Source: Bacillota bacterium
GTDB lineage: Bacteria > Bacillota > UBA4882 > UBA8346
Assembly: GCA_023417475.1 (NCBI GenBank)
Contig: JAEZFP010000057.1
Location: forward strand, 1-43,471
Reading direction: 5' to 3'
DNA: 43,471 nucleotides
Under the pieces are notes generated by a model. That model did not search any database, was not told where the DNA came from, and saw nothing but the letters and a program-made list of their open reading frames with translations. This document shows, piece after piece, positions 8,003 through 16,582 of the stretch (its first letter is position 1; each line of letters opens with the position of its first letter). A program made the translations under genes and the position numbers.

Positions 8003-9811
8003 ATGGCAATGGATTCGAATAAAAAAGGTCTGATCATTCTGTCGGAGGATGATGATTTCCAGGTGCGGCCGTTTGACCGTAACTTATTAATGCGATTATT
8101 AGCCTATCTAAAACCCTACCGTTGGCAAGTGGCACAAATGGTTTTGATGGCGCTCGTGGCAATCGCAGCCGCTTTAATATTGCCGTATTTATTGAAATTA
8201 GGGGTGGACCGGTATATTACCCAACATGATCTCAAAGGGCTAAACCATTTGGCGTTATTTTATATTGTGATCGCTTTGCTACAGTACCTGGGACTTTACG
8301 TGCAAGGGACCACGATGATCCGTATTGGCCAACAGGCCATCTTTGATCTACGTCAGGATCTGTTTACCCATTTGCAAAGGCTCTCCTTAAGTTTTTTCGA
8401 CCGTCAAAAAGCGGGACGGATCATGATCCGGGTTACCAATGACGTTAACTCCCTGGAAGAATTACTTACTTCCGGCGTGAGCACCGCGTTGGCCGACACC
8501 TTTACGCTCATCGGATTGTTGGGGATGATGCTTTGGGTCGACTGGCATTTGTCGTTAGTGATCTTTATCACGCTCCCGTTAACGATTTGGGTGGCGGTAT
8601 TTTTACGCAATCGGATGTTGGCGGTATCCCGGGAGATTCGTCGTAAACTTTCGGCAGTCAATGCCAATCTCAACGAATCCCTGATGGGGATCCGGGTAAC
8701 TCAGGCTTTTCACCGCGAGCAATTGAACGCGCGATTATTTGCGGAGATCAATGACGAACATTATGAAGCGGCCAAGCGGTTTGTCCCGTTAAACGCTTTT
8801 TTCTGGCCGTGGACCGGCTTTTTGAACACCGTCGGAACGGCTTCGGTCCTACTGGTTGGTGGTGTCTTGTCAATTTACGGTATGGTTACTTTGGGAACGA
8901 TTACTGCCTTTATGAACTATGTCAACCGGTTTTTTCAGCCGATTCAAAACTTGAGTAATCTGTTCAATGTGATCAGCACGGCGATGGCTTCGTGTGAACG
9001 GATTTTCGAGCTGATGGATATTCCCGCCGAAGTCGCCGATCCCGCCCAACCCAGGTTGTTAGGGAAATTACTGGGTTCGGTCGTCTTTGATAATGTCAGT
9101 TTTCAATACAAACCCGGGAATGAGCTTGTCTTACAACAGTTTAACCTGACGGTGCAACCCGGGGAGGTAATTGCGCTGGTCGGTCAGACCGGGGCGGGCA
9201 AAAGCACGGTCGTTAATTTACTGGCGCGGTTTTACGATCCGGTGCAAGGCCGGGTTTTAGTCGACGGAATCGATCTCCGCCAGGTGACGCAAGCGGAGTA
9301 CCGCCAGCAGATCGCCGTCGTGTTACAGGATACGTTCATTTTCTCCGGGACGGTGGCCGAGAATATTCGCTACGGCAAACCGGAAGCCACGATGGATGAA
9401 GTGATCGCGGCGGCGCAAGCGGTTGGGGTGCATGAATACATCCTGTCGTTAGCGAATGGCTATCAAACGCAAGTTAGGGAGCGCGGGACCAGCCTCTCCG
9501 TGGGTCAACGCCAATTAATCGCTTTTGCCAGAGCGCTGCTCCGGAATCCGCGCATCTTAATTTTGGATGAAGCGACTTCCAGCATTGACACCCAAACCGA
9601 ACAGATCATTCAATCCGCGCTCCAACGGTTGCTGATGGGCCGGACCGCCTTTATTGTCGCGCATCGGCTCTCGACGATTAAAAATGCCGACCGGATTTTG
9701 GTGATTGAGAGCGGACGGATTGTGGAAGCGGGCTGCCACGAACAACTGCTCAGAGATTCCGGCATTTATGCCAACTTTTGCCGCCGGCAATACCAATCCC
9801 AGGTGGGCTAA
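8003..9811 (+). CDS. heterodimeric ABC exporter, BmrD/YheH-type half (active site)
   Basis: A 602-residue half-transporter, 45 bases after its partner. An N-terminal extension of about 25 residues precedes six predicted transmembrane helices. Its ATPase has Walker A GQTGAGKSTV near residue 393, the variant signature LSVGQRQL near 498, the canonical LILDEATSSID with the catalytic Glu, and a normal IVAHRLST switch His. With the preceding protein it would form one working ATP site (this Walker A/B with the partner's LSGGQ) and one degenerate site. The ATG at 8003 follows TAGGAG. The substrate cannot be told from sequence; multidrug export is the usual annotation for this pair. Confidence 0.94.
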   Translation: MAMDSNKKGLIILSEDDDFQVRPFDRNLLMRLLAYLKPYRWQVAQMVLMALVAIAAALILPYLLKLGVDRYITQHDLKGLNHLALFYIVIALLQYLGLYVQGTTMIRIGQQAIFDLRQDLFTHLQRLSLSFFDRQKAGRIMIRVTNDVNSLEELLTSGVSTALADTFTLIGLLGMMLWVDWHLSLVIFITLPLTIWVAVFLRNRMLAVSREIRRKLSAVNANLNESLMGIRVTQAFHREQLNARLFAEINDEHYEAAKRFVPLNAFFWPWTGFLNTVGTASVLLVGGVLSIYGMVTLGTITAFMNYVNRFFQPIQNLSNLFNVISTAMASCERIFELMDIPAEVADPAQPRLLGKLLGSVVFDNVSFQYKPGNELVLQQFNLTVQPGEVIALVGQTGAGKSTVVNLLARFYDPVQGRVLVDGIDLRQVTQAEYRQQIAVVLQDTFIFSGTVAENIRYGKPEATMDEVIAAAQAVGVHEYILSLANGYQTQVRERGTSLSVGQRQLIAFARALLRNPRILILDEATSSIDTQTEQIIQSALQRLLMGRTAFIVAHRLSTIKNADRILVIESGRIVEAGCHEQLLRDSGIYANFCRRQYQSQVG

Positions 9812-9904
9812 GCGACTGCCGGCAGGCCGGGTGTAGCGACGCCGCAAGCTGGATATGTGGATAAGTAAACTTGCTGAAGGCGACTTAATTCGGTGGAAAA
9901 AAGA

Positions 9905-9955
9905 AAAAAGCCGTTACAAAAGGAACTTGACAGTTCGTTTGTAGCAGCTTTTTGT
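9905..9955. terminator. bidirectional terminator between convergent genes
   Basis: An imperfect inverted repeat with AAAAAAGC at one end and GCTTTTT at the other, and GTTACAAA opposite TTTGTAGC inside. The A-rich left edge and T-rich right edge suit termination from both sides, between the exporter operon (plus) and the barrel gene (minus). Confidence 0.6.
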
Positions 9956-9966
9956 TTTGTGGTCAG

Positions 9967-10596
9967 TTAAAAGCGATACGTTACGCCAACCGTTAACCCG
10001 GATAGTCGGTAATCGGTGTGATGATCATCCTGAACCCGGTAATAGCGGTAACCGGCGTTGGCGGACCAGTCCGGAGCAAATTGGTAATTTAGTTTGAGTC
10101 TGCCGGTGATCAACGTGGCGTCTTCGTTATGATTAAAATAATGGGCGTCACCAGAAACTGAGGCGGTTGCTGCGGCGTCTACGTTCCATTTGTTTGATAA
10201 TTTGGAATTGACGTCCACCCCGATCAGCACTCCCGAAAAATCAACGTCGACATCGTCCAGTTCAAACCGGTTGTACGAAGCGGTAAGGTAAACACTGGTG
10301 GCTGAAATTTTGGCAATACGATACCCGGTTTTGACTTCATATCCGGTGATATCGATATCGTGGTTGCAGGGGGTTTCCAGACTAGCTTTCAGGAATTCCA
10401 TGCCGAACTGAAATTTTTGAACCGGAAACTCCAGACCGACAACGGTCCCGACGGCATCTTGGTGTGCGTTATCTTCCAGTTGCCAGCTTCCGTCGGCCAA
10501 TCGATCGACATAGGCGGCGGCGCCCCATGCCGTACCGGTCACAGCGCCGAGCATGACACAGACCAACATCAACAACGTAAATACCTTTTTCATCAT
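9967..10596 (-). CDS. predicted outer-membrane beta-barrel protein
   Basis: A 209-residue protein with a clear Sec signal peptide (MMKKVFTLLMLVCVMLGAV..., cleavage probably after AWGA or nearby). The mature part alternates polar and hydrophobic residues in strand-like blocks such as KISATSVYLTASYNRFEL, YQFAPDWSANAGYRYYRV and GLTVGVTYRF, and ends in Phe, the usual last residue of outer-membrane barrels (the BAM recognition signal). I cannot name a family; OmpA/OprF-like or OmpW-like small barrels are possible. AGGAGG lies 7 bases before the first of two adjacent ATGs. The gene is convergent with the ABC exporter and divergent from the amidase. If the host is a Bacillota member, this points to a diderm envelope. 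Confidence 0.75.
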   Translation of the reverse strand: MMKKVFTLLMLVCVMLGAVTGTAWGAAAYVDRLADGSWQLEDNAHQDAVGTVVGLEFPVQKFQFGMEFLKASLETPCNHDIDITGYEVKTGYRIAKISATSVYLTASYNRFELDDVDVDFSGVLIGVDVNSKLSNKWNVDAAATASVSGDAHYFNHNEDATLITGRLKLNYQFAPDWSANAGYRYYRVQDDHHTDYRLSGLTVGVTYRF

Positions 10597-10687
10597 TTAT
10601 CAACCTCCTAAAAAATAGCTACTTTGGAAAATTGCCAATGATTTGCGATCAAGACTGCATCGGCAAAAGTCCTTAATGAATATGTTT

Positions 10688-10715
10688 TTGACATATACAC
10701 CGAATGTATTATATT
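10688..10715 (+). promoter_or_regulatory. sigma-A promoter for the amidase
   Basis: A perfect -35 box TTGACA (10688-10693) and a -10 box TATATT (10710-10715) with a 16-base spacer. The predicted transcript starts about 160 bases before the amidase ATG and contains the small reading frame at 10800. On the opposite strand the same place reads TATAAT (10713-10708), which might serve the barrel gene, but no -35 is clear for that direction. Confidence 0.55.
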
Positions 10716-10799
10716 GGGCCATCGGTCGATGTGTTCCGGAAAGTAACCGATTGTCCCGAACAAAGCGTGACGACATGAATCGGGAGCGGGAGGCATACA

Positions 10800-10904
10800 A
10801 TGAACCGATTGAAACTATCGTTTGAGACGACGATGATCGTCCCCAGAATACCTGGGACAGCGATCGGTGAGGGGATATTGGATGCGGTTCGTCATGGGGC
10901 GTAG
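10800..10904 (+). CDS. possible 34-residue leader ORF overlapping the amidase start
   Basis: ATG at 10800 is preceded by GGGAGG with 6 bases of spacing, a strong ribosome site. The frame runs 34 codons and stops at 10902-10904, 20 bases inside the amidase gene in another frame. I recognise no family in the peptide. The overlap would allow translational coupling: ribosomes ending at 10904 could re-initiate at the amidase ATG at 10882. It could equally be chance. Confidence 0.3.
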   Translation: MNRLKLSFETTMIVPRIPGTAIGEGILDAVRHGA

Positions 10905-11586
10905 GCAAATCGGGTTGGGTATCAGCGCGGTTTTGTGTATCGCCGCGCTGATTTTAAGTTTTCGTTTGACCGTTGATTATCGGGAAACGATTCGGCAAAT
11001 TGGCGAAATGATCATTGTAATCGACCCGGGACATGGGGGGGTGGACGGAGGAACGCGTGACGCCTGGGGGCGTTTGGAGAAGGATATCAACTTGATGTTG
11101 GGAAAAGCGATTCAACGCCAATTGACCGCTGGCGGCATGCAAGTGGTAATGACGCGGGAACAAGATATCGCTTTGGCTCCTTTCACCGGGAGACCCGGGC
11201 GGCATAGTCGCGACTTGCAGGAGCGGATCCGCCGGGCCAGGCAACATCAATGTTTATTTTTGGTCAGTATTCACTGCGACTGGTCCAAAGATGCGTCTGA
11301 GACGGGCGCGAAAGTTTTTTATCATGCCGGGGCACCCGAAAGTAAACAACTTGCCCTGACCATTCAGGAACAATTGAACCGGAATCAGCTACGACAACGG
11401 AAAGCCGCGCCGGGGAAATATTTTGTCATCCGGCAACAAGGAGTGATCGGAGTCATCGTCGAAGTCGGCTTCCTTTCCAATCCGCAGGAAGCCCAATCCT
11501 TACAGGAAAAAGCGTTCCAACGCCAACTGGCATTGACCGTCGCTCAAGGAATCCTAATGCATAGTCGGAGTTATTTATCCCGGTAG
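10882..11586 (+). CDS. cwlD: N-acetylmuramoyl-L-alanine amidase, CwlD-like
   Basis: A 234-residue amidase_3 enzyme that cuts the bond between muramic acid and the stem peptide of peptidoglycan. An N-terminal membrane anchor (ISAVLCIAALILSF) is followed by the catalytic domain with the zinc ligands in IVIDPGHGG, the Glu in RLEKDINLML, the His in VSIHCD, and the catalytic Glu in IVEVGFLSN. Length and single-anchor design match CwlD, which makes muramic lactam in the spore cortex; that orthology suggests but does not prove sporulation. The ATG at 10882 follows GAGGGG with 7 bases; a GTG 15 bases earlier overlaps that ribosome site and is unlikely. Confidence 0.85.
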   Translation: MRFVMGRRQIGLGISAVLCIAALILSFRLTVDYRETIRQIGEMIIVIDPGHGGVDGGTRDAWGRLEKDINLMLGKAIQRQLTAGGMQVVMTREQDIALAPFTGRPGRHSRDLQERIRRARQHQCLFLVSIHCDWSKDASETGAKVFYHAGAPESKQLALTIQEQLNRNQLRQRKAAPGKYFVIRQQGVIGVIVEVGFLSNPQEAQSLQEKAFQRQLALTVAQGILMHSRSYLSR

Positions 11587-11612
11587 CATTTTTACCCAAC
11601 AATACATAAACG

Positions 11613-11638
11613 AAAGTCCGGCTTCGCGCCGGACTTTT
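11613..11638. terminator. bidirectional terminator between amidase and subtilase genes
   Basis: A 10-bp perfect stem AAAGTCCGGC / GCCGGACTTT with a five-base loop, A-rich on the left and T-rich on the right, placed between two convergent genes. Confidence 0.88.
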
Positions 11639-11647
11639 ACTTTATTT

Positions 11648-12991
11648 TTAAAGGTTCAAGGTTTCCAGGAGATTAATCACAAAGCTTTCACTGCGATGAT
11701 CAAGCCATTTGGGTATTTCGGTAAAGCCGGGAATGGCTTTGGAAAAGAAAAATTTGATCAATTGATAAAAAACGATCTTGGTTAAATAGCCTGAACTCGC
11801 CGTGATCGTAGCCTTTCGTTCATTTTTGTCAAATAGGTCGGTCAAATTCAACTCCCCCGCCCCCTGTAAATTAGGGCCTAAACCCTTTGTGCGCGCATTT
11901 TTCGTTAATAAATTTTTGATTTGGTCCGGGGTCATTTGAGGGTGCTGCTGTAAAATTTGGGCAGCTGCCCCGGCAACCATCGGGGTAGACATCGAAGTGC
12001 CGGTCATAGTCCGGTAGCCCCCACGGTTTGAAAGTGAAGTAATTTCAGTGCCGGGAGCAACCAGATCGGGTTTTACCAGATCGTCGATGGTCGGTCCTTT
12101 GCTTGAGGTCCGATTCAAACGGTCATCCGACGGATCAATGGTGTTCCGGTCGTCAATATTGCCGACTGTAATAACCACCGGGCTGATCCCGGGCGAATTG
12201 ATTGAATGGGGATCGGGGCCTTGATTACCGGCCGCACAACAAATAAACATACCGTTGCGCCACGCTTGGGCGGTAATGCGACAAAGCGGATCGGTGCGGT
12301 ATGATTCTTGGGCCGCGGTTCCCAGCGACAGGTTGATAATTCGCACATTCAGTTGTTTTTGATTATTAAGGCACCATTCAATCGCTTCAATCACATTGGA
12401 TAAGGAGCCCGAACCATCCTTATCGAGAACTTTAATCCCGACTAAGCGGGCATCCGGAGCCATTCCCAGATAACGCCCGTTGGAAGCGCGTCCATTTCCC
12501 CCGATAATCCCGGCGACATGGGTGCCATGTCCGTTGTCGTCATAGGGCTCATTACGGTCGTTAACCAGATCCTTCCATGCGAGAATGCGGTTTTCACCAT
12601 TCACTAAATCGGGATGGGGAGCGATTCCGGTATCAATGACCGCGACAACCACATTTTTTCCGGTGTAACCCAATTCATGTCCCTGGGTTGAGCCAACCGT
12701 GGGAACCGCTACGTTGAGCAACGCATACGCGGGAGCGTCATGCCAAATCTTATGGACGAAATTGAAACGGGCCAATTCTTCTAAACCCGCCTTTGGGTAG
12801 TCAATTACCAAAGCGGAAAGCCGATTGAGTTCACGGTAAATGCGACCTTGATTCGCTCGCACCAGATTACTGACGCGGTCGCTATAGAAACCGGAGACTT
12901 CCACAATCAACTTTTCGGACGGGTTGGACAGGTTGCTGGACTCAGCCTGGAGAAGCGGTGAGAGCTTACGTTGCCAAAGATTGTTGAACAA
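11648..12991 (-). CDS. subtilisin-like serine protease (S8 family, AprX-like)
   Basis: A 447-residue S8 protease. The catalytic triad is visible as Asp120 (VAVIDTGIAPH), His155 (DNGHGTHVAG) and Ser333 (GTSMSTPMVAG), with the oxyanion Asn in CAAGNQGPD near 256. Residues 25-95 look like a propeptide/inhibitor-type domain. There is no signal peptide, which fits the intracellular AprX-type subtilases, and a C-terminal stretch of about 60 residues follows the catalytic domain. It starts at TTG 12991 with AGGAGG 8 bases upstream. It is convergent with the amidase. Whether it acts in sporulation, protein turnover or after non-classical export cannot be read from the sequence. Confidence 0.93.
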   Translation of the reverse strand: MFNNLWQRKLSPLLQAESSNLSNPSEKLIVEVSGFYSDRVSNLVRANQGRIYRELNRLSALVIDYPKAGLEELARFNFVHKIWHDAPAYALLNVAVPTVGSTQGHELGYTGKNVVVAVIDTGIAPHPDLVNGENRILAWKDLVNDRNEPYDDNGHGTHVAGIIGGNGRASNGRYLGMAPDARLVGIKVLDKDGSGSLSNVIEAIEWCLNNQKQLNVRIINLSLGTAAQESYRTDPLCRITAQAWRNGMFICCAAGNQGPDPHSINSPGISPVVITVGNIDDRNTIDPSDDRLNRTSSKGPTIDDLVKPDLVAPGTEITSLSNRGGYRTMTGTSMSTPMVAGAAAQILQQHPQMTPDQIKNLLTKNARTKGLGPNLQGAGELNLTDLFDKNERKATITASSGYLTKIVFYQLIKFFFSKAIPGFTEIPKWLDHRSESFVINLLETLNL

Positions 12992-13240
12992 GCTTTTCGC
13001 CTCCTCTCTTTACCTCTTTGTCGCAAACCTCATCTCCCGGTATATGTGATCGGGTTTTGAGACGCTAATCCATTTTATTCAGACAAAACCGGAGTTTTTC
13101 TGGATTATAAGCATAAAAAGCTGCGCTAAAGGAATCGGTTAACGAAAAGGCGGCACCACCCGTTTCCAGACTTTCCAATTGATACATTCGTTAAAACTTA
13201 TGAATCTTGGGATTCTAAAATTATTAAGGAGGTGATAGCG

Positions 13241-13696
13241 GTGCGTTATTCTAAACGTTTTCTAATGGTTTTGGTGGTGGCGATTCTCAGTCTCTCATTT
13301 GCAGGGTGCAACTGGTTTACTCCCCAAAAGAAAAGTCGTCCGGCGCCGCCACGGATAGCTTCACCCCGTCCGACGGGAACGATTCGACCAATGACCACGC
13401 CCGGAAAGGCACCGGGGTTAACCAGTCTTACACAGCAGGATTTGATACGGCGACTGGATACGATTGAAAAGGCGGCGCGAAGCGGGGATTGGGCGGTTGC
13501 CAACCGGGAAACCAATAGTTTAGGTCTGGATATGGGACGGGTTCGCCCCACCAAGGCAAAAGGGAAATCAATTCGGGAAATGGCCAATTTTGATACGCTC
13601 TACGTCAAACTGCAGGCAAGTGTGAAGGTTAAAAACAAAAACGCTACTTTGTCTGATGTTAAAAAGTTGAAGGATGCTCTTAAAAAACCGCTGTAA
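13241..13696 (+). CDS. small lipoprotein of unknown function
   Basis: A 151-residue protein with a lipoprotein signal peptide: basic N-terminus (MRYSKRF), hydrophobic core and the lipobox LSFAGC, Cys near residue 23. A Pro/Arg/Thr-rich linker (about 30-65) leads to a predicted helical domain (TQQDLIRRLDTIEKAARSGDWAVANRETNSLG...) that ends in a Lys-rich tail. I recognise no named family. The start GTG 13241 follows AAGGAGGTGAT; the earlier GTG at 13232 lies inside that ribosome site. It stands alone between divergent and convergent neighbours. Confidence 0.75.
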   Translation: MRYSKRFLMVLVVAILSLSFAGCNWFTPQKKSRPAPPRIASPRPTGTIRPMTTPGKAPGLTSLTQQDLIRRLDTIEKAARSGDWAVANRETNSLGLDMGRVRPTKAKGKSIREMANFDTLYVKLQASVKVKNKNATLSDVKKLKDALKKPL

Positions 13697-13714
13697 TCGA
13701 GTCTCCGCAAAAAG

Positions 13715-13740
13715 AAAAACAGGGCTTATACCCTGTTTTT
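13715..13740. terminator. bidirectional terminator between the lipoprotein gene and menG
   Basis: A perfect 10-bp stem AAAAACAGGG / CCCTGTTTTT with loop CTTATA, flanked by A- and T-rich ends, located between convergent genes. Confidence 0.9.
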
Positions 13741-13766
13741 GCTATATCGGGTTATTTTCTCAGCCT

Positions 13767-14465
13767 TTATTTTGCGGCTTGATACAAGATGGCGATGCCG
13801 CCGGTCAGTCTTTTAAAATCGACTTGGCCAAATCCAACCTCACCAAATAGGCGAACAATCTCATGGGGCAAAGGAAAATCCATGATCGAATCGTGTAGAT
13901 AACAATAGGATTCATAGGCATCGGCAAAGAGTTTTCCGGCAAACGGGATCCAATACGTGAGATAGAGATAATACAAATGACGCAAGACCGGCCCGCAAGG
14001 CCGGCCCATTTCCAACGAGACCACGGTCCCTCCGGGTTTGAGGACACGGTAGACTTCACGCAAAAATTGTTGGATATCCGCCACATTCCGTAACCCGTAA
14101 CCGATTGTAATCCCATCGAAGCGCCGGTCATCAAAGGGTAACGCCAAAGCGTCCCCATGCACTAGTTCGACTTGGTTGTTATCCAGGTACTGCCGGAGAC
14201 GTCCGGCGGCAATGGTCAACATTGATTCTGAGAAATCTAAGCCGGTCACTTTACCCAACGGTACGCTCCGTTTTGCCAATTCCAAGGTGAACATCCCGGT
14301 CCCGCAACAAAGATCAAGCAAACGGTCGCCATTTTTGGGGTGAATTGCGCCGATGGCCGCTTTTCGCCAGTAATGATGACAGCCTAAGCTCAGGATCGTA
14401 TTGACCAGGTCATATTTTGGCGCAATGGTGTTAAAGATCTGTAATACTTTTTGTTCTTTGAACAA
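13767..14465 (-). CDS. menG: demethylmenaquinone methyltransferase
   Basis: A 232-residue UbiE/MenG family enzyme that C-methylates demethylmenaquinone with S-adenosylmethionine, the last step of menaquinone synthesis. Seen: FNTIAPKYDLVNTILSLG at the N-terminus, SAM motif I LLDLCCGTGMFTLELA, GLDFSESMLTIA, DALALPFDDRRFDGITIGYGLRNV, and VLKPGGTVVSLEMGRP. Menaquinone is the likely quinone in a Bacillota member, hence menG rather than ubiE. The start is TTG 14465 with AGGAG 8 bases upstream. No other men genes are next to it. It implies that the organism respires or at least keeps a quinone pool. Confidence 0.92.
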   Translation of the reverse strand: MFKEQKVLQIFNTIAPKYDLVNTILSLGCHHYWRKAAIGAIHPKNGDRLLDLCCGTGMFTLELAKRSVPLGKVTGLDFSESMLTIAAGRLRQYLDNNQVELVHGDALALPFDDRRFDGITIGYGLRNVADIQQFLREVYRVLKPGGTVVSLEMGRPCGPVLRHLYYLYLTYWIPFAGKLFADAYESYCYLHDSIMDFPLPHEIVRLFGEVGFGQVDFKRLTGGIAILYQAAK

Positions 14466-14861
14466 AGTCTGGACTCCTATTTCCGCGTAATCATCCTTGC
14501 GGATGGAATTGCCGATAAGGCCGCGAAAGTTAGCATGTTTTATTTAGCGGTTATTTATACGAGCTGACAGCTTCTCGACTTCAAAGAAGCGTTTTTCTTA
14601 GCAGGAAAAAAAGATCAAGCGTCGAAATTTAAATTTTAGTCTGGTAGAGTGGCAGTTGGACCTTGTAGAACGGTAAATCGACGGTTGGACGGATGAATTG
14701 GTTATTGACGGCTTGACAAGGGCGCCTGTCGGGTCTTTCCATTGCGCCGCATCGCCGGGATGTTTGCCCTCGTTCTCAGGAGCAACAGCCGACGGATGAC
14801 GGTGTTTGTTTTTATGAGGACCGTTTATTTTTAGGAAGAAAAGTAGGAAAGAAGGACCAAA
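14466..14861. other. 396-base gene-free region between menG and paaK
   Basis: Divergent intergenic region. I see a small hairpin GCTTCT/AGAAGC (14570-14575 with 14585-14590) followed by GTTTTT, which could be a weak terminator, and an isolated TTGACA (14713-14718) without a matching -10 box. I see no riboswitch, T-box, SRP RNA or RNase P signature and no reading frame with a good ribosome site. Confidence 0.5.
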
Positions 14862-16160
14862 ATGATTTGGGAACCGCAATTTGAAACACTGGGCCGAGCG
14901 GAGATGCGGCATCTCCAAACGGAAAGACTACGCAAGGTTGTTGAACGAGTTTATCGTCAGGTTCCATTTTACCGAGCCAAATTTGACGAGGCTGGAGTGA
15001 AGCCGGATGATATCCGTCATTTGGAAGATATCGCCCGGCTACCGTTTACAATAAAAAACGATCTCCGCGACAATTATCCGTACGGCATGTTTGCTGTGCC
15101 GATGAAAGAGATTGTCCGGATTCATTCATCCTCGGGAACAACCGGGATTCCGACCGTGGTCGGCTATACCCAAAAAGACTTGGAAAACTGGTCGAATATT
15201 GTCGGCCGTTTCATTTCCGCCGCCGGCGTGACCAGTGAAGATATTGTTCAGATCTCGTTTGGTTATGGATTATTCACCGGAGGATTTGGACTTCATTACG
15301 GGATGGAACGCGTGGGCGCGACCGTAATTCCCATCTCAAGCGGCAATACGGAACGGCAAATCCGGATCATGAAAGACTTTGGGACCACCGCCATCGTGGC
15401 GACCCCGTCTTATGCGTTGCACATGGCGGAAGTCGCTCAGGAAATGGGGTATCAGCCGGGCTCGTTAAAACTGCGGGTCGGTCTGTTCGGCTCCGAACCG
15501 TGGTCCGAGAGTATGCGCCAAGAGCTCCAAAAGGCTTGGGGTGTCTTGGCCACTGACAATTATGGGCTTAGTGAAGTAATTGGCCCGGGCGTTTCGGGAG
15601 AATGTGAGTATTGCTGCGGAATGCATATATCCGAGGATCATTTCATTCCGGAAATTATTGATCCGCTTACCGGCGATCCAAAAGGACCCGGCGAAGAGGG
15701 CGAGCTGGTGTTAACCGCGGTCACCAAGGAAGCTTTGCCGATTATTCGTTATCGTACGCGTGATATTACAGCGTTGAATTATGAAAAATGTCAGTGCGGT
15801 CGGACTACGGTGCGGATGAAAAAAACCCTTGGCCGCAGTGACGACATGTTGATCATCCGCGGAGTGAATGTTTTCCCGTCGCAAATCGAAAGTGTCTTAA
15901 TGACAATCGAAGATGTTGAGCCGCATTATTTGTTGATTGTTGACCGGATTGATCATCTCGACCGGCTGGAAGTTCAGGTTGAAGTGCCCGAACGAATCTT
16001 CACCGGTAGTTTTAGCGATTTGGAGAATTTAGCGGATACTATTAAACGAAAGATTTTCTCATTACTAAACATTAGCGTCAAAGTGAAATTGGTCGAACCC
16101 AAAAGCATCGAACGGAGTATGGGCAAAGCAAAACGGGTTATTGACAAACGTCAATTTTAA
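14862..16160 (+). CDS. paaK: phenylacetate-CoA ligase
   Basis: A 432-residue AMP-forming ligase that activates phenylacetate (or a related aryl acid) to its CoA thioester. The phosphate-binding loop HSSSGTTGIPT lies near residue 85, FGYGLFTGGFGLHYG and LFGSEPWSESMR follow, then NYGLSEVIGPGV, the adenylate-binding IRYRTRDI near 300, GRSDDMLIIRGVNVFPSQIE, and the C-terminal Lys-containing SMGKAKRVIDKR. This is the standard length. It has no aromatic-degradation or indolepyruvate oxidoreductase genes beside it, so its pathway is open; in anaerobes PaaK paralogs often handle aryl acids from amino-acid fermentation. ATG 14862 is preceded by GAAGGA. Confidence 0.94.
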   Translation: MIWEPQFETLGRAEMRHLQTERLRKVVERVYRQVPFYRAKFDEAGVKPDDIRHLEDIARLPFTIKNDLRDNYPYGMFAVPMKEIVRIHSSSGTTGIPTVVGYTQKDLENWSNIVGRFISAAGVTSEDIVQISFGYGLFTGGFGLHYGMERVGATVIPISSGNTERQIRIMKDFGTTAIVATPSYALHMAEVAQEMGYQPGSLKLRVGLFGSEPWSESMRQELQKAWGVLATDNYGLSEVIGPGVSGECEYCCGMHISEDHFIPEIIDPLTGDPKGPGEEGELVLTAVTKEALPIIRYRTRDITALNYEKCQCGRTTVRMKKTLGRSDDMLIIRGVNVFPSQIESVLMTIEDVEPHYLLIVDRIDHLDRLEVQVEVPERIFTGSFSDLENLADTIKRKIFSLLNISVKVKLVEPKSIERSMGKAKRVIDKRQF

Positions 16161-16181
16161 CGGGAACTTTTATAAAAATAT

Positions 16182-16227
16182 CCAATATAACAAAAACTCC
16201 GGGTATCCGGAGTTTTTGTTATATTGG
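16182..16227 (+). terminator. long perfect-stem terminator after paaK
   Basis: A 21-bp perfect inverted repeat (16182-16202 with 16207-16227) around loop GTAT. The GC-rich top ACTCCGG/CCGGAGT is followed by TTTTTG, so it can terminate in the plus direction; the symmetric A-tract would also work in the minus direction. Confidence 0.9.
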
Positions 16228-16582
16228 TAAATTACGAAATTACGCTGCGCTTAGTTTTGCTCGGAAAATTCCGTAACGGATATCCAAAAAAATCGTAAGA
16301 TTTCAGGCTAATATTGGCGAAAATTGCATATACTAAACTGTCTACCCAAAGGTTTCCAGATTCCCTTGTTTATTTACGAATAAATTATAGTTGATTCTCC
16401 GGCAATTATAAAAATTATGAAAAATTTCTGAAATATAGTGTAAATAATTAGACGAAATTCCGATATTAATAGTATAATTGAATCAATTAACTGGAACAAA
16501 TTGGAACTTAGGTTCGTGTAAAAGATATTTTCGGCCCGCTCGGTTTCATACTGAAGATGGACAAGAAAAGAGGTGAAAACGG
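16228..16582. other. 355-base AT-rich gene-free region
   Basis: Between the paaK terminator and the GNAT gene. It is AT-rich. It holds one promoter candidate, listed separately at 16449-16478. I see no reading frame with a ribosome site and no structured RNA. Confidence 0.5.
16449..16478 (+). promoter_or_regulatory. possible promoter of the GNAT gene
   Basis: TAGACG (16449-16454, four of six to TTGACA) and a perfect TATAAT (16473-16478) with 18 bases between, about 105 bases before the start codon. Confidence 0.4.

Noticed and set aside
14713..14718. Perfect TTGACA box considered as a paaK promoter
   Set aside because: No -10-like hexamer occurs 16-18 bases downstream.
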